Assembly: GCF_003012915.1 (NCBI RefSeq)
Contig: NZ_CP027770.1
Coordinates: 372,001 to 436,000, forward strand
Origin: Staphylococcus felis
GTDB taxonomy: Bacteria; Bacillota; Bacilli; Staphylococcales; Staphylococcaceae
Direction: 5' to 3'
Length of the DNA: 64,000 nt
The translations under genes and the position numbers were made by a program. Of this stretch, positions 31,098-41,481 are shown piece by piece. The first letter of the stretch is position 1; the number at the start of each line of letters is the position of its first letter. The notes below the pieces were generated by a model that was not told the origin of the DNA, searched no databases, and was given only the letters and a program-made list of their open reading frames with translations.

Positions 31098-31230
31098 GTT
31101 AGGACAAAAATGTTGATTCCAATGTTGTATCGAAAGTGCCTCAAATTCAGGCTGTACCTCAATGTCAGAATCCACTTTCAAAACGACGTTCGTTCATTTC
31201 TAGAAGACCTTAGCATCATGTCCCAGCCGC
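31098..31230. repeat. Dispersed intergenic repeat, copy E (short)
   Basis: Ends are inverted: GGTTAGGACAAAAAT on the left and, from the other strand, GGCTGGGACATGATG on the right. Inside, GAAAGTG and CACTTTC form another inverted pair (31134-31140 with 31171-31177). It lies between the T-box terminator and cysE, so it becomes part of the cysE mRNA leader. Confidence 0.5.
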
Positions 31231-31440
31231 TATTAAAAAAGCACCTCTAACAATCATGTCAGAGGTGCTTTTGGCACGGTTCCACTCTCAATTAGTATGG
31301 TTCAATGATAGCTCATTGAACGACAATACTCACTTAATTTGTATTCAATTTCAATATTAAAGGTGCATTCGACAAACATTGTGGTGCACTCCCAGCAACC
31401 GTACACTCTCTGAAACACGCCATTTGCTTACTATTCCTTT
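31225..31440 (-). promoter_or_regulatory. T-box riboswitch, cysteine specific, for cysE-cysS
   Basis: Tests tRNA-Cys charging: uncharged tRNA stabilises an antiterminator. On the minus strand the conserved T-box core AGTGGAACCGTGCC lies at 31273-31286; its TGGA would pair with an acceptor end UCCA, as in tRNA-Cys. The specifier is probably TGC (31365-31367) in the GAATGCACC context, a cysteine codon. The intrinsic terminator follows at 31239-31270 with TTTTTT. Downstream genes make cysteine and charge tRNA-Cys, which agrees. Confidence 0.88.
31233..31270 (-). terminator. T-box attenuator terminator
   Basis: AAGCACCTCTAACA (31239-31252) pairs with TGTCAGAGGTGCTT (31257-31270), one G-U, followed by TTTTTTAA on the minus strand. 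Confidence 0.88.
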
Positions 31441-31463
31441 ATTAAAAATTACAACTTTATAGT

Positions 31464-31499
31464 AGATGATTTGAAGAAAGATATCAAGTTAAATCATCT
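31464..31499 (-). terminator. Hairpin just after gltX
   Basis: AGATGATTT (31464-31472) pairs with AAATCATCT (31491-31499). No T-tract follows; it may end gltX weakly or only protect the 3' end. Confidence 0.35.
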
Positions 31500-31506
31500 T
31501 AATCAT

Positions 31507-32961
31507 TTAAAGCAACTGATGAATACGACGAAGGACTTTATCCTTACCTAGAACTTCCATTGTATTCGGGAGTTCTGGTCCATGCATTTGTCCCGTTACA
31601 GCAACCCTGATTGGCATAAACAATTGTTTCCCTTTTATGCCTGTTTCTTTTTGTACTGCTTTAATTGTCTTTTTGATTTCTGATGCTTCAAATGGCTCTA
31701 ATGCTTCCAACTTACTATATAAACTGTTCATTAATTCCGGCACTTGTTCACCGTTAATAACTTCTTGTGATGCTTCGTCTAATTCTTTTTCATCTCTGAA
31801 GAAAAGTTCAGATAACGGCACGATTTCACCTGCATAACTCATTTGCTCTTGATATAAAGCGACTAGTTTGCGTCCCCACTCTAACTCTTGTTCAGATGGT
31901 GATTCAGGCAATAATCCAGCTTTAATCATATGAGGAAGTGTCATTTCAAATACGGTATCCGTATCTTTTTCCTTCATATATTGATTGTTAATCCACTCTA
32001 ATTTTTGTTTATCAAAAAAGGCGGGTGATTTTGAAAGACGCTTTTCAGTAAAAATATCGATAAATTCTTGTTTTGAAAAGATTTCTTCTTCGCCTTCTGG
32101 TGACCAACCTAATAATGCAATGAAATTAAATAAAGCTTCTGGCAGATAGCCTAAATCACGATATTGCTCGATAAATTGTAAAATCTGACCATCACGTTTA
32201 CTTAATTTTTTACGTTGTTCGTTGACAATTAATGTCATATGACCAAATCTTGGTGGTTCCCATCCGAAAGTTTCGTAAATCATTAATTGTTTTGGTGTAT
32301 TTGAAATATGGTCATCTCCACGAATAACATCTGTAATTGCCATTTCATGATCATCCACGGCTACAGCAAAATTGTACGTTGGAATACCGTCTTTTTTCAC
32401 GATAACCCAGTCCCCAAAATTGTCCGACTCAAATGATACCTCACCTTTAACCATATCATCGAAACGATACGTTTTATTTTGTGGCACACGGAATCGAATA
32501 GAAGGTTGACGGCCTTCTTTTTCAAACTGCTCACGCTCTTCAGCAGTTAAGTGCGCATGCTTTCCGCCATATCTAGGCATTTCACCACGAGCAATTTGCT
32601 CTTGGCGTTCTGCTTCTAATTCTTCTTCTGTCATATAACATTTGTAAGCTTTATCTTCAGCTAATAGTTGCTCGATTAGCGGTTGATAAATATGTCCCCG
32701 TTCAGATTGGCGATAAGGTCCGTATCCTTTATCATTATCTACAGATTCGTCCCAATCTAAACCTAGCCATTTCAAGTTATCAAATTGAGAAGACTCACCA
32801 TCTTCTAAGTTTCGCTTCGTATCTGTATCCTCAATTCGGATAACAAAATCACCATCATAGTGTTTCGCATATAAATAATTAAACAATGCTGTACGCGCGT
32901 TTCCAATATGCAAATACCCTGTTGGACTCGGTGCATATCTTACTCTTACTCGATTACTCAT
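31507..32961 (-). CDS. gltX: Glutamyl-tRNA synthetase
   Basis: Class I enzyme of 484 aa; in staphylococci it charges both tRNA-Glu and tRNA-Gln, the latter corrected by GatCAB. HIGH motif as [16 protein letters not shown] as KLSKRDG. Start ATG 32961 ([13 protein letters not shown]) with AGGAG 8 nt upstream; three in-frame residues further upstream are not used. Follows ispF by 74 bp. Confidence 0.97.
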   Translation of the reverse strand: MSNRVRVRYAPSPTGYLHIGNARTALFNYLYAKHYDGDFVIRIEDTDTKRNLEDGESSQFDNLKWLGLDWDESVDNDKGYGPYRQSERGHIYQPLIEQLLAEDKAYKCYMTEEELEAERQEQIARGEMPRYGGKHAHLTAEEREQFEKEGRQPSIRFRVPQNKTYRFDDMVKGEVSFESDNFGDWVIVKKDGIPTYNFAVAVDDHEMAITDVIRGDDHISNTPKQLMIYETFGWEPPRFGHMTLIVNEQRKKLSKRDGQILQFIEQYRDLGYLPEALFNFIALLGWSPEGEEEIFSKQEFIDIFTEKRLSKSPAFFDKQKLEWINNQYMKEKDTDTVFEMTLPHMIKAGLLPESPSEQELEWGRKLVALYQEQMSYAGEIVPLSELFFRDEKELDEASQEVINGEQVPELMNSLYSKLEALEPFEASEIKKTIKAVQKETGIKGKQLFMPIRVAVTGQMHGPELPNTMEVLGKDKVLRRIHQLL

Positions 32962-33035
32962 CTCGTTCACTCCTGTTATAGTTTCAATTCTTATATTATA
33001 GCATGTGCCATTCGCTTATGCATATGTGTAAAAAT

Positions 33036-33518
33036 TTATTTTTCAGTAGCAATCAATGACACAATAGCTTGTGCTGCGATCCCTTCTTCTCTACCTACAA
33101 ATCCTAACTTTTCACTTGTTGTCGCTTTAACATTCACTTGCCTCACATTGATATCAAATAAATTTGCGATGATTTGTCTCATTTCATCAATGTGTGGTCT
33201 GAATTTCGGTCGTTCTGCAACAATTGTCGCATCCACATTATTAATGATATATCCTTCAGATTGAACTTCTTTATATGCTTCTGTTAATAACATTTTAGAG
33301 TCTGCATCTTTAAATTTCGCATCTGTGTCCGGAAATAATTTACCTATATCTCCGAGTGCACAAGCACCTAGCATCGCATCCGTAATGGCATGTAGCAAAA
33401 CATCCGCATCACTATGCCCTTTTAATCCGTGCGTATGAGGTATGTTCATCCCGCCAATGATTAACGGGCGATTCTCATCAAAAACGTGTACGTCATAACC
33501 TAAGCCCACTCTATACAT
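33036..33518 (-). CDS. ispF: 2-C-methyl-D-erythritol 2,4-cyclodiphosphate synthase
   Basis: Fifth step of the MEP (non-mevalonate) isoprenoid route. 160 aa; metal ligands in GYDVHVF (Asp, His) and the [10 protein letters not shown] motif, with the nucleotide loop in [13 protein letters not shown]. Start ATG 33518 has AAAGGAG upstream; it overlaps ispD by 8 nt, so the two are coupled. S. aureus has no ispF and uses mevalonate; its presence marks the organism as an MEP-type staphylococcus. Confidence 0.96.
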   Translation of the reverse strand: MYRVGLGYDVHVFDENRPLIIGGMNIPHTHGLKGHSDADVLLHAITDAMLGACALGDIGKLFPDTDAKFKDADSKMLLTEAYKEVQSEGYIINNVDATIVAERPKFRPHIDEMRQIIANLFDINVRQVNVKATTSEKLGFVGREEGIAAQAIVSLIATEK

Positions 33519-34209
33519 GACCTACATCTCCTTTTTCATTCAATATTGCTTGAGCATAAAGTAAATCTTCTTCCGTTGTCACTTTTATATTATCGTATCT
33601 CCCTTCAACCACAAAAACACGATGGCCTGCAAACTCTAATAGCGACGCATCATCTGTTCCTTGAAATTTTTGATTTTTGGCATAATCATAAGCTGCCTTT
33701 AAATTTTTAAATGTCGCACCTTGAGGCGTATAAACAAGCCACAAATATTGGCGGTCTAACGTTTCTGACACGTATTGATCTTGGACAACCTTAATGGTAT
33801 CTTTTGATTTGACACCAATAATTGCTGCGCCGTGCCTGTCAATCGCTAATAATAACTGATGAATGGCGTCTTGTGTGATAAATGGACGAGCACCATCATG
33901 TACAATCACAATCGTATCATCTGTTAACGTTAATGCATTTAAAACATTATGTATACTTTCTTGACGTTCTGCACCACCATCGATAAGCGACTTCAACTTA
34001 TGGTACGGGCGAAGTAAACTTGAAAAATGCGCACGATCTCTAGGATGGATGGCTAGATGAATCCCTTCGCAAGACGCATCATTTTCGAACACCTCTATCG
34101 TGCGTTCTAATATCGTTTGACCGCCCATTTTAATTAATAATTTATTATATTCTCGCCCCATGCGCGTTCCTTTACCCGCCGCTGGTATCACTACATGGTA
34201 TTTTTTCAT
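33511..34209 (-). CDS. ispD: 2-C-methyl-D-erythritol 4-phosphate cytidylyltransferase
   Basis: Third step of the MEP route, joining CTP to methylerythritol phosphate. 232 aa; the CTP loop AAGKGTRMG with its Arg and Lys, and the IVHDGARPF motif, are intact. TarI, a ribitol-5-phosphate cytidylyltransferase of teichoic acid synthesis, is a close relative, but adjacency to ispF favours IspD. Overlaps yacL by 4 nt (ATGA). Confidence 0.93.
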   Translation of the reverse strand: MKKYHVVIPAAGKGTRMGREYNKLLIKMGGQTILERTIEVFENDASCEGIHLAIHPRDRAHFSSLLRPYHKLKSLIDGGAERQESIHNVLNALTLTDDTIVIVHDGARPFITQDAIHQLLLAIDRHGAAIIGVKSKDTIKVVQDQYVSETLDRQYLWLVYTPQGATFKNLKAAYDYAKNQKFQGTDDASLLEFAGHRVFVVEGRYDNIKVTTEEDLLYAQAILNEKGDVGHV

Positions 34210-35273
34210 TTTTGTGCATCCACCTTTTTTGCAAAGATAATACGACCAGACGCTGTTTGCAATATGCTCACCACTTCTAATCTTAATGTTTCATTGATGT
34301 GCTTTTTAGCATCATCCACTACCACCATTGTACCATCGTCAAAGTATCCTACTCCTTGACCAGGCTCTTTGCCTACTTTTGTAATTAATAAATCAAATTG
34401 TTCACCTTGATGAAGTTCTGGCCGAATAGCATTCGATAGATCATTGACATTTAATACTTTGATGCCTTGAATATTGCTTACCCGATTTAAGTTGTAATCA
34501 GTCGTAATCAAGTGTGCTCTGTAATGTTTCGCAAGTTTTATTAAGAGATCGTCAATGTGATGATGATCTTTTTGAGGGTGTATAATGCGCGTTGGATGTT
34601 GAGAAACATGGATTGCATTTAAAATATCTAGTCCTCTACGTCCCTTATCCCTCTTTACACTATCATTTGCATCAGCGATAATTTGCAACTCGTTAATCAC
34701 ACCTTGAGGAATAAGAAGTTCGCCATCAATAAATCCTGTTTTAATGACATTTAAAATACGTCCATCAATAATAGCGCTTGTATCAATAATTTTGGGCACT
34801 GCATTTCGTGCATTAATCGACATCGAACGCGCCATGTTCTCAGGCAAAAAGAGTAGCATTTCATCTCGTTTTTTCAAACCAAATTGAAACCCTAAATAAC
34901 ATAACAATAACGTCACAATGATTAACACAATATGATTTAAAAATCCGCCACCAATTAACTCCAAAATAAAAGAAACCATGACAGAAATCACAAGGCCGAT
35001 AACTAATCCAATCGTCGCAAAAATAATTTCGATTGCACTATAACTGAGTATCATTTGTTCAAGTTCTTTAATACCACAAGCTATTTTGGGAATTAACCAA
35101 CCCAATAGTAAAAATAATACAACCATTCCAATCAATGCAGAAATATAATTATTTTCGAGTATAACCGGGTGCGATAAGTGAAAATCTGTTAATATTTCAG
35201 GAATCAGAAAAACACCTAAAACACTCCCAATAGCAATAAAAGCGATGATAACGAGTAATTTAACTAATTTCAT
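34206..35273 (-). CDS. yacL: Membrane PIN/TRAM-domain protein (YacL family)
   Basis: 355-aa protein: four hydrophobic helices in the first ~135 residues, then a PIN nuclease-like domain (IIDTSAIIDGRI, and conserved Asp in ITTDYNLNR) and a C-terminal TRAM RNA-binding domain from about residue 285. Its cellular role is not settled. Lies between radA and ispD as in Bacillales; disA, present between radA and yacL in B. subtilis, is absent. Confidence 0.88.
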   Translation of the reverse strand: MKLVKLLVIIAFIAIGSVLGVFLIPEILTDFHLSHPVILENNYISALIGMVVLFLLLGWLIPKIACGIKELEQMILSYSAIEIIFATIGLVIGLVISVMVSFILELIGGGFLNHIVLIIVTLLLCYLGFQFGLKKRDEMLLFLPENMARSMSINARNAVPKIIDTSAIIDGRILNVIKTGFIDGELLIPQGVINELQIIADANDSVKRDKGRRGLDILNAIHVSQHPTRIIHPQKDHHHIDDLLIKLAKHYRAHLITTDYNLNRVSNIQGIKVLNVNDLSNAIRPELHQGEQFDLLITKVGKEPGQGVGYFDDGTMVVVDDAKKHINETLRLEVVSILQTASGRIIFAKKVDAQK

Positions 35274-35285
35274 CCCACCCCTCCT

Positions 35286-36659
35286 TTACTTTGATTTAAA
35301 GGCTTTTTGAAGTGCTTCGTGAACAGATGTCACACCGATAACTTCAATTTGTTCTGGATAAGTCCAACCGCCAATATTGGTTTGTGGTAAAATAACACGT
35401 TTAAATCCTAATTTGGCCGCTTCTTGAACACGTTGTTCTATTCGTGACACACGGCGTACTTCACCAGTTAGACCGACCTCTCCTATAAAACAGTCTAAAC
35501 CATCAACGGCTTTATTTTGAAAACTAGACGCTGTTGCAATCACAATCCCTAAATCAACAGCAGGCTCAGTTAACTTGACACCACCAGCTACTTTTATATA
35601 AGCATCTTGCTGCTGTAAGAGATAGCCTTCTTTCTTTTCAAGCACGGCCATTAATAAGCTTAATCGATTATGGTCAATGCCCGTGGCCATACGTCTTGGA
35701 TTGTTAAATGTAGTCGGAGTCACAAGCGCTTGTACTTCAATCAAAAGTGGTCTTGTCCCTTCCATAGTCGCTACAATCGTCGAACCTGGGACATTAGTTG
35801 ATCGCTCTTCCAAAAACATTTCAGATGGATTGGGCACACTTTTTAAACCTGTTTGCTTCATTTCAAAAATACCCATTTCATTGGTCGAGCCAAAGCGGTT
35901 TTTAACCGCACGTAATATTCGATAAGCATGATGTTCGTCACCTTCAAAATACAAAACTGTGTCGACCATATGCTCAAGTAAACGTGGTCCTGCAATTTGA
36001 CCTTCTTTTGTAACATGCCCCACAATAAACGTAGCGATATTCATTTGCTTTGCGATATGCATTAAACTTTGTGTACTCTCTCTAACTTGTGAAACTGATC
36101 CAGGTGCTGAACTAATTTCTGGATGATAGATGGTTTGTATCGAGTCCACTACAATCAGTTGCGGCTCTACTTTTTTCACTGTTTCATGTATGATTTCTAA
36201 ATCTGTTTCGGCAAATACATTGAGTTGACTTGCATCTTCATCAAGCCGATCTGCACGTAATTTCGTTTGATTTAAAGATTCTTCACCGGTAATATATAAA
36301 ACACGTTTATGCTGAGAAAGTGCAGCACACATTTGTAACAATAATGTGGACTTTCCAATACCTGGATCGCCTCCAATTAAGACGAGTGATCCTTCTACTA
36401 TACCTCCACCAAGCACACGATTAAATTCATCACTATTTGTAAGAATTCGGGGTGACTGTTCTTGTTTAATGTCGCTCAGTTTTTGCACTTTGGCTACATT
36501 GGCCTTTTGTGCCCTTACACCATGTTTAGGCTGTGCTGATTTTTGCATAATAGATTCTTCCAGTGTATTCCACGCACCACAATTAGGACATTTGCCCATC
36601 CACTTAGGTGATTGATACCCACACGCTGTACATTCAAATATGACTTTTTTCTTTGCCAC
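35286..36659 (-). CDS. radA: DNA repair protein RadA (Sms)
   Basis: Branch-migration helicase for recombination. 457 aa: C4 zinc finger [21 protein letters not shown] (cysteine pairs at residues 10/13 and 24/27), Walker [16 protein letters not shown] motif, and a C-terminal Lon-like domain. Longest motif here quoted is at residues 10-28. First gene of the radA-yacL-ispD-ispF-gltX run; a promoter with a palindrome lies upstream. Confidence 0.95.
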   Translation of the reverse strand: MAKKKVIFECTACGYQSPKWMGKCPNCGAWNTLEESIMQKSAQPKHGVRAQKANVAKVQKLSDIKQEQSPRILTNSDEFNRVLGGGIVEGSLVLIGGDPGIGKSTLLLQMCAALSQHKRVLYITGEESLNQTKLRADRLDEDASQLNVFAETDLEIIHETVKKVEPQLIVVDSIQTIYHPEISSAPGSVSQVRESTQSLMHIAKQMNIATFIVGHVTKEGQIAGPRLLEHMVDTVLYFEGDEHHAYRILRAVKNRFGSTNEMGIFEMKQTGLKSVPNPSEMFLEERSTNVPGSTIVATMEGTRPLLIEVQALVTPTTFNNPRRMATGIDHNRLSLLMAVLEKKEGYLLQQQDAYIKVAGGVKLTEPAVDLGIVIATASSFQNKAVDGLDCFIGEVGLTGEVRRVSRIEQRVQEAAKLGFKRVILPQTNIGGWTYPEQIEVIGVTSVHEALQKAFKSK

Positions 36660-36692
36660 AAGGCCACCTCCGAATCTTGATATAACACATCT

Positions 36693-36721
36693 ATTTTATA
36701 CTTGTCATAGCATTATGACAA
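36693..36721 (-). promoter_or_regulatory. Predicted radA promoter with embedded palindrome
   Basis: Minus strand -35 TTGTCA (36716-36721), 17-bp spacer, -10 TAAAAT (36693-36698). TTGTCATA (36702-36709) and TATGACAA (36714-36721) form a perfect 8-bp inverted repeat with a 4-bp centre that covers the -35 and most of the spacer, an operator-like position. No regulator is known to me for this site. Confidence 0.55.
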
Positions 36722-36794
36722 ATGTTCACTATTACTGATGTTATCGATTATTACTGTAGCTTAATCTATCACTGTATTAACCATCACTTTATGC

Positions 36795-36832
36795 AAAAAA
36801 CTAGGACAAACGCTCACGCGAATGTCCTAGTT
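36795..36832 (-). terminator. Terminator of the ctsR-clpC operon
   Basis: AACTAGGACA (36799-36808) pairs with TGTCCTAGTT (36823-36832); the minus strand continues TTTTTTGC. Confidence 0.9.
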
Positions 36833-36845
36833 CGAAAAGTACTTA

Positions 36846-39305
36846 TTATTTTTCTACTTCTGCTTTTGTTTCATCTGAATTGCGTTCTGATACTTTGTAT
36901 TGATAAGATTCTCCATCATAGTCAACTGTTACATTTTTACCTTCTAATTCTTTACCTTCTAAGATAAGCTCACTAAGATTGTCTTCTACAGTCTTCTGAA
37001 TTGCTCGAATCAATGGACGTGCCCCATATTCTGGGTCATATCCTTCATCCGCAATTTTATTTTTAGCTTCTTCTGTCACTTCAACGTGAATGTTTTGTTC
37101 TGACAAACGTTGTGTGAGTTTGCCGACCATTTTCGTAACAATTGCTTTTAATTCGTCTTTACTTAATTTATGGAAAACAATGATATCATCCACACGGTTT
37201 AAAAATTCTGGTCGGAATGCATTTTTCAATTCTTTCATCATTGTATTGCGAATTGTTTCATAATCATTGCCTTGTACTGTGCCACCAAAACCAGCAAAGC
37301 GTTGATCTTGTAACTCTTGTGCTCCGACGTTAGATGTCATGATAATGACCGTATTACGGAAATCAACACGACGACCTTTCGTATCAGTTAAATGACCATC
37401 ATCAAGTACTTGTAAAAGGATATTGAAAACATCAGGATGTGCTTTTTCTATCTCATCAAATAAAATCACTGAGTATGGTTTACGGCGTACTTTTTCCGTT
37501 AATTGTCCTCCATCGTCATGTCCTACATATCCAGGAGGAGCTCCGACCAAGCGACTCACAGCATGTTTCTCCATAAATTCACTCATATCCACACGAATCA
37601 TTGCATCTTCTTCACCAAACATAGATTCAGCAAGGGCACGAGCGAGTTCAGTTTTACCGACACCAGTTGGTCCTAAGAAGATAAAACTACCGATTGGGCG
37701 TTTCGGATCTTTGAGTCCTGCACGGGCGCGGCGAACCGCTTTCGAAATAGACGTTACTGCATCTTTTTGACCAATCACACGCTCATGTAAAGTTTCTTCT
37801 AGATTAAGCAAACGATCTGATTCCGTTTCATTTAATCTTGTTAATGGAATACCCGTCCATCCAGCAATGACTTCCGCAATATCTTCTGCAGTCAATGAAG
37901 TGTGACGACCACCTTGATTATTTTTCCATTCATTTTTGGCTTCTTCATATTGTTGTTCAAGCTTTGATTGTTTATCACGTAAATTAGCTGCATTTTCAAA
38001 TTCTTGTGCGTGCACAGCTGCATCTTTTTCATTTTTAACTTGTTCAATTTGTTGTTCAATCTCTTTTAAGTTTGAAGGTGTCGTATGACTTTTTAGACGT
38101 ACTTTTGAACTTGCTTCATCGATTAAATCTATCGCTTTGTCCGGCAAGAAACGGTCTTGAACATAACGATTACTTAATTTTGCTGCAGCTTCAACCGCTT
38201 CATCTGAAATGTTAATACGATGATGTGCTTCATAGCGGTCACGTAGACCTTTTAAAATTGCAATCGTATCTTCAACAGATGGTTCATCCACTTGTACAGG
38301 TTGAAAACGACGCTCTAATGCTGCATCTTTTTCAATGTTTTTACGATATTCATCTAAAGTTGTGGCACCTATACATTGTAATTCCCCACGTGCAAGAGCA
38401 GGTTTTAAAATGTTCGATGCATCGATAGCACCTTCTGCACCACCTGCGCCAATAAGTGTATGCAATTCATCAATAAATAAAATAACATTACCTGCTTGAT
38501 GAATTTCTTCCATTACCTTTTTCAAACGTTCTTCAAATTCACCACGATATTTTGTTCCGGCAACAACTGTGCCCATATCAAGTGACATTACACGTTTATC
38601 TTTTAATGTTTCTGGTACCTCATTGTTGACGATAGCTTGGGCTAATCCTTCAGCAATTGCTGTTTTACCAACCCCTGGCTCACCAATGAGTACGGGATTA
38701 TTTTTTGTACGACGGCTTAACACTTCAATCACACGCGTAATTTCTTTATTACGCCCTACAACGGGATCTAACGTTCCATCTTTCGCAATCACTGTTAAAT
38801 CTCTTGCTAAGCTATCTAACGTCGGCGTGCTATTGGCTTTATTCGTTTGACCTGCTTTATTCGCAGATTCTGGACTTCCAAGCGCTTTGACCACTTGTGC
38901 TCTCGCTTTTGTAATGTTCAAATCTAAGTTAGCAAACACACGTGCTGCCACACCTTCATTTTCACGAATTAAACCTAATAAAATGTGTTCTGTTCCTACA
39001 AAGTTGTGTTGTAATTTTCGCGCTTCATCCATTGAGAGTTCAATGACCTTCTTCGCACGTGGTGTATAATGCAACGCACCTACGTGATCTTGACCGTGAC
39101 CGATTAACTTTTCAACTTCTGCTACTACTTTGTCTTCTGTAATATCAAAACTCTCAAGCACTTTTGCAGCAATGCCTTCTGGTTCTTTCATAAGTCCTAG
39201 TAGTAAATGTTCTGTTCCAATATTGGAATGGTTTAAACGGATTGCCTCTTCTTGTGCATGGGCTAAAACACGTTGTGCACGTTCTGTAAGTCTACCAAAT
39301 AACAT
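36846..39305 (-). CDS. clpC: ClpC, AAA+ unfoldase of the Clp protease
   Basis: 819 aa. N-domain repeats (residues ~1-145), AAA-1 with Walker A GEPGVGKT, a middle coiled-coil/UVR stretch ([12 protein letters not shown]), AAA-2 with GPTGVGKT and a C-terminal sensor-2 domain. Works with ClpP, using McsB-made phosphoarginine as a degradation tag. Last gene of the stress operon, 15 bp after mcsB. Confidence 0.97.
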   Translation of the reverse strand: MLFGRLTERAQRVLAHAQEEAIRLNHSNIGTEHLLLGLMKEPEGIAAKVLESFDITEDKVVAEVEKLIGHGQDHVGALHYTPRAKKVIELSMDEARKLQHNFVGTEHILLGLIRENEGVAARVFANLDLNITKARAQVVKALGSPESANKAGQTNKANSTPTLDSLARDLTVIAKDGTLDPVVGRNKEITRVIEVLSRRTKNNPVLIGEPGVGKTAIAEGLAQAIVNNEVPETLKDKRVMSLDMGTVVAGTKYRGEFEERLKKVMEEIHQAGNVILFIDELHTLIGAGGAEGAIDASNILKPALARGELQCIGATTLDEYRKNIEKDAALERRFQPVQVDEPSVEDTIAILKGLRDRYEAHHRINISDEAVEAAAKLSNRYVQDRFLPDKAIDLIDEASSKVRLKSHTTPSNLKEIEQQIEQVKNEKDAAVHAQEFENAANLRDKQSKLEQQYEEAKNEWKNNQGGRHTSLTAEDIAEVIAGWTGIPLTRLNETESDRLLNLEETLHERVIGQKDAVTSISKAVRRARAGLKDPKRPIGSFIFLGPTGVGKTELARALAESMFGEEDAMIRVDMSEFMEKHAVSRLVGAPPGYVGHDDGGQLTEKVRRKPYSVILFDEIEKAHPDVFNILLQVLDDGHLTDTKGRRVDFRNTVIIMTSNVGAQELQDQRFAGFGGTVQGNDYETIRNTMMKELKNAFRPEFLNRVDDIIVFHKLSKDELKAIVTKMVGKLTQRLSEQNIHVEVTEEAKNKIADEGYDPEYGARPLIRAIQKTVEDNLSELILEGKELEGKNVTVDYDGESYQYKVSERNSDETKAEVEK

Positions 39306-39320
39306 ATATTAACCTCCTAA

Positions 39321-40325
39321 TTATATATATCTTCTTAAAATTTCAGCTCTTTTTTCTTCAATTGAATGTTCTTCAGTTTCATCTATTAAAAATGGGGACT
39401 GTATAGCAATAATCAACTCATTAAAATTAAAATCATCTATTTCAATAATCCCTAAATCAATACCCAGTTTGATGTCGCTTAATCGATAAGACGCTTCTTC
39501 TACTGATATGAGATGACTATACTTTAAAATACCAAGTGAACGATAAACACGGTCGAGTGTTTCGACTGTTTTGTGCTCGTGTAAGCGTTCGCGCAACTCT
39601 AACTCTTCATTAATAATTTGTTGGACTAGTTCTGTTAATGCATCTATGATTTCTTGTTCACTCTTACCTAACGTCAGCTGATTGGATACTTGATACACAT
39701 GTCCATAGACTTGAGATCCTTCGCCGTAAATACCGCGAATCGTAAATCCAAAACGATTGATTGTCTGTGCGATACGATTCATCCTCTTCATAATGGATAA
39801 ACCAGGTAAATGCAACATCACACTTGCTCTCATTCCTGTCCCAACATTTGTCGGACATGTAGTGAGATAACCCAGTTCTTCGTCATAGCTAATATCTGTA
39901 TGCACATCAAGCTGATCATCAACTTCTGAAGCTCTTTCAAAAAGTGTACTAAGTGATAAGTCTGTCCCCATTGCTTGAATTCTGACATGATCTTCTTCAT
40001 TAACCATAATACTGATAGATTCATCATCATTCAGTAACACTGCAGATGCTGGTTGCTTTGTGAGCTCCGGACTAATCAAATGCTTTGCAACTAATTTATA
40101 TTTGCTTTGTTGATCCAATTCATCTAAACGAATCACTTTTAAATCTGGCAATGCATCTTGAACTTCATTCACCACTCGGTAACCTTCTTCTTCATTTGAA
40201 AACATCAGAGGATGTACATGATTTTCGAGATTACGTGCAAGTCTAATACGCGACGACATGATAACAGGTTGAGTTGTTGCGTTTTGCATCCATTGTCCAA
40301 TAGGTTGGTTAAGTTCCTCAGACAT
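39321..40325 (-). CDS. mcsB: Protein arginine kinase McsB
   Basis: Phosphorylates arginine in misfolded proteins and in CtsR, marking them for ClpC-ClpP. 334 aa of the phosphagen-kinase fold: ATP-binding arginines in SSRIRLARN, catalytic loop [18 protein letters not shown], and [11 protein letters not shown] (40328) and ATG (40325) are adjacent possible starts; both overlap mcsA slightly. Needs McsA as activator. Confidence 0.95.
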   Translation of the reverse strand: MSEELNQPIGQWMQNATTQPVIMSSRIRLARNLENHVHPLMFSNEEEGYRVVNEVQDALPDLKVIRLDELDQQSKYKLVAKHLISPELTKQPASAVLLNDDESISIMVNEEDHVRIQAMGTDLSLSTLFERASEVDDQLDVHTDISYDEELGYLTTCPTNVGTGMRASVMLHLPGLSIMKRMNRIAQTINRFGFTIRGIYGEGSQVYGHVYQVSNQLTLGKSEQEIIDALTELVQQIINEELELRERLHEHKTVETLDRVYRSLGILKYSHLISVEEASYRLSDIKLGIDLGIIEIDDFNFNELIIAIQSPFLIDETEEHSIEEKRAEILRRYI

Positions 40326-40845
40326 CACGTTTCAACTCCTCACTCTGTTGTTCTAGCGCTTTGATTTCGTCACGAACAACAGCTGCTTGTTCAAATTCTT
40401 GCTGAGACACAAGTACATCGAGTCGTGCTCGCTTTTCATCGATTTGCTTTTTTAATGCTCGCTTTTGCTGTGACGATTTAGGGCATTTACCTGAATGCTC
40501 CGTATGTCCACCTTGAACACGCCTAACGATATCGTACACATCATCTTTAAATGTTTGATAACAATCATGACATCCGAATTTGCCAACATGCGCAATATCT
40601 TTTAATGTCATTTGACAAGTTGGACAGCGTTTTTCTTCGCGATATACAACTTGATCAACATTAATACCATGCTTTGCTGCAAGATGTTGAAGGATTTGTT
40701 TAATGACAAATGTGCCCTCTACATCATCACCTTCATGCCAATTTTCTTCAGCGTGATTATTCATAGACTCGTGAAACAAACCGACATGTGGTCGTTTTTC
40801 TTCATTGAGATTACGTTGGTCAAGTTTTTGCTTATCGCTATACAT
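40318..40845 (-). CDS. mcsA: McsA, activator of McsB, with first zinc finger lost
   Basis: 175 aa. One zinc finger remains, CPTC ... CHDC near residues 70-95, followed by the conserved [10 protein letters not shown] and a C-terminal UVR motif ([15 protein letters not shown]). S. aureus McsA has a second N-terminal finger with four Cys. Here residues 1-35 align in length and flanks but carry Ser, Gln, Gly and His where the cysteines should be. The reading frame is intact, and no TGT/TGC in other frames restores it. Confidence 0.92.
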   Translation of the reverse strand: MYSDKQKLDQRNLNEEKRPHVGLFHESMNNHAEENWHEGDDVEGTFVIKQILQHLAAKHGINVDQVVYREEKRCPTCQMTLKDIAHVGKFGCHDCYQTFKDDVYDIVRRVQGGHTEHSGKCPKSSQQKRALKKQIDEKRARLDVLVSQQEFEQAAVVRDEIKALEQQSEELKRDV

Positions 40846-40858
40846 AGCACATCACCTT

Positions 40859-41320
40859 CTAGTAATAATTAATGACCGGTAATAGTCTTTTAAGAATGTT
40901 AGCGCGTATAATATCCCTTGCTGCTACATCCATTTTTAATGTTTCTCTATCGATTACAGCAGAAATCATTTTTGCTTCACGCTCAGTAATCAAATTATTT
41001 TCAAATAAACCATCAATAATATAGTATGCTTGCTGTTGAGAAATCGATGTACCAATCAGTCCCATCAAACGCTTAATATAATCAGCGTGATTTTTTGTCT
41101 CTATTTTAGTGATGCGAATATATCCTCCGCCACCACGTTTACTTTCAATTTCATAGCCATGTTCGTTTGTAAATCGTGTTTTGATGACATAATTCAACTG
41201 AGATGGTACACAATCAAAACGCTGGGCAATGTTAGCGCGCTGAATTTCTACAACATCGTCTTTAGCTTCTTCAAAAAGTTGCTTAATATACTGCTCTATG
41301 ATGTCAGACATATTATGCAT
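40859..41320 (-). CDS. ctsR: CtsR, repressor of class III stress genes
   Basis: 153-aa dimeric repressor. Winged helix-turn-helix ([17 protein letters not shown]) with the glycine-rich beta-wing [10 protein letters not shown] that reads DNA and senses heat. The C-terminal helical domain binds McsB. Start ATG 41320 behind AAAGGGGTGA. First gene of its own regulated operon. Confidence 0.96.
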   Translation of the reverse strand: MHNMSDIIEQYIKQLFEEAKDDVVEIQRANIAQRFDCVPSQLNYVIKTRFTNEHGYEIESKRGGGGYIRITKIETKNHADYIKRLMGLIGTSISQQQAYYIIDGLFENNLITEREAKMISAVIDRETLKMDVAARDIIRANILKRLLPVINYY

Positions 41321-41332
41321 GTTATCACCCCT

Positions 41333-41380
41333 TTTGACCATCTTTGACTATATTATATGACCAACTTTGACCTTTTTCAA
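41333..41380 (-). promoter_or_regulatory. ctsR promoter with two CtsR operators
   Basis: Minus strand -35 TTGAAA (41375-41380), 17-bp spacer, -10 TATAAT (41352-41357). Two CtsR heptamer pairs: GGTCAAAgttGGTCATA (41356-41372), in the spacer, and AGTCAAAgatGGTCAAA (41333-41349), just downstream of -10. The consensus is GGTCAAANNNGGTCAAA. Direct autoregulation follows. Confidence 0.9.
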
Positions 41381-41481
41381 ACAATTTGATTTTCTTTTCA
41401 TCAATTTATTGTGTTACTGATTCTACTTTTGGTGTATCATATTCTTAGTGAGCATTTAAATTAAAAAAAGGTGTGAGATAG

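Noticed and set aside
36722-36967. Plus-strand 81-codon frame between radA and clpC
   Set aside because: It crosses the clpC terminator and the clpC 3' end; low-complexity Leu-rich product.
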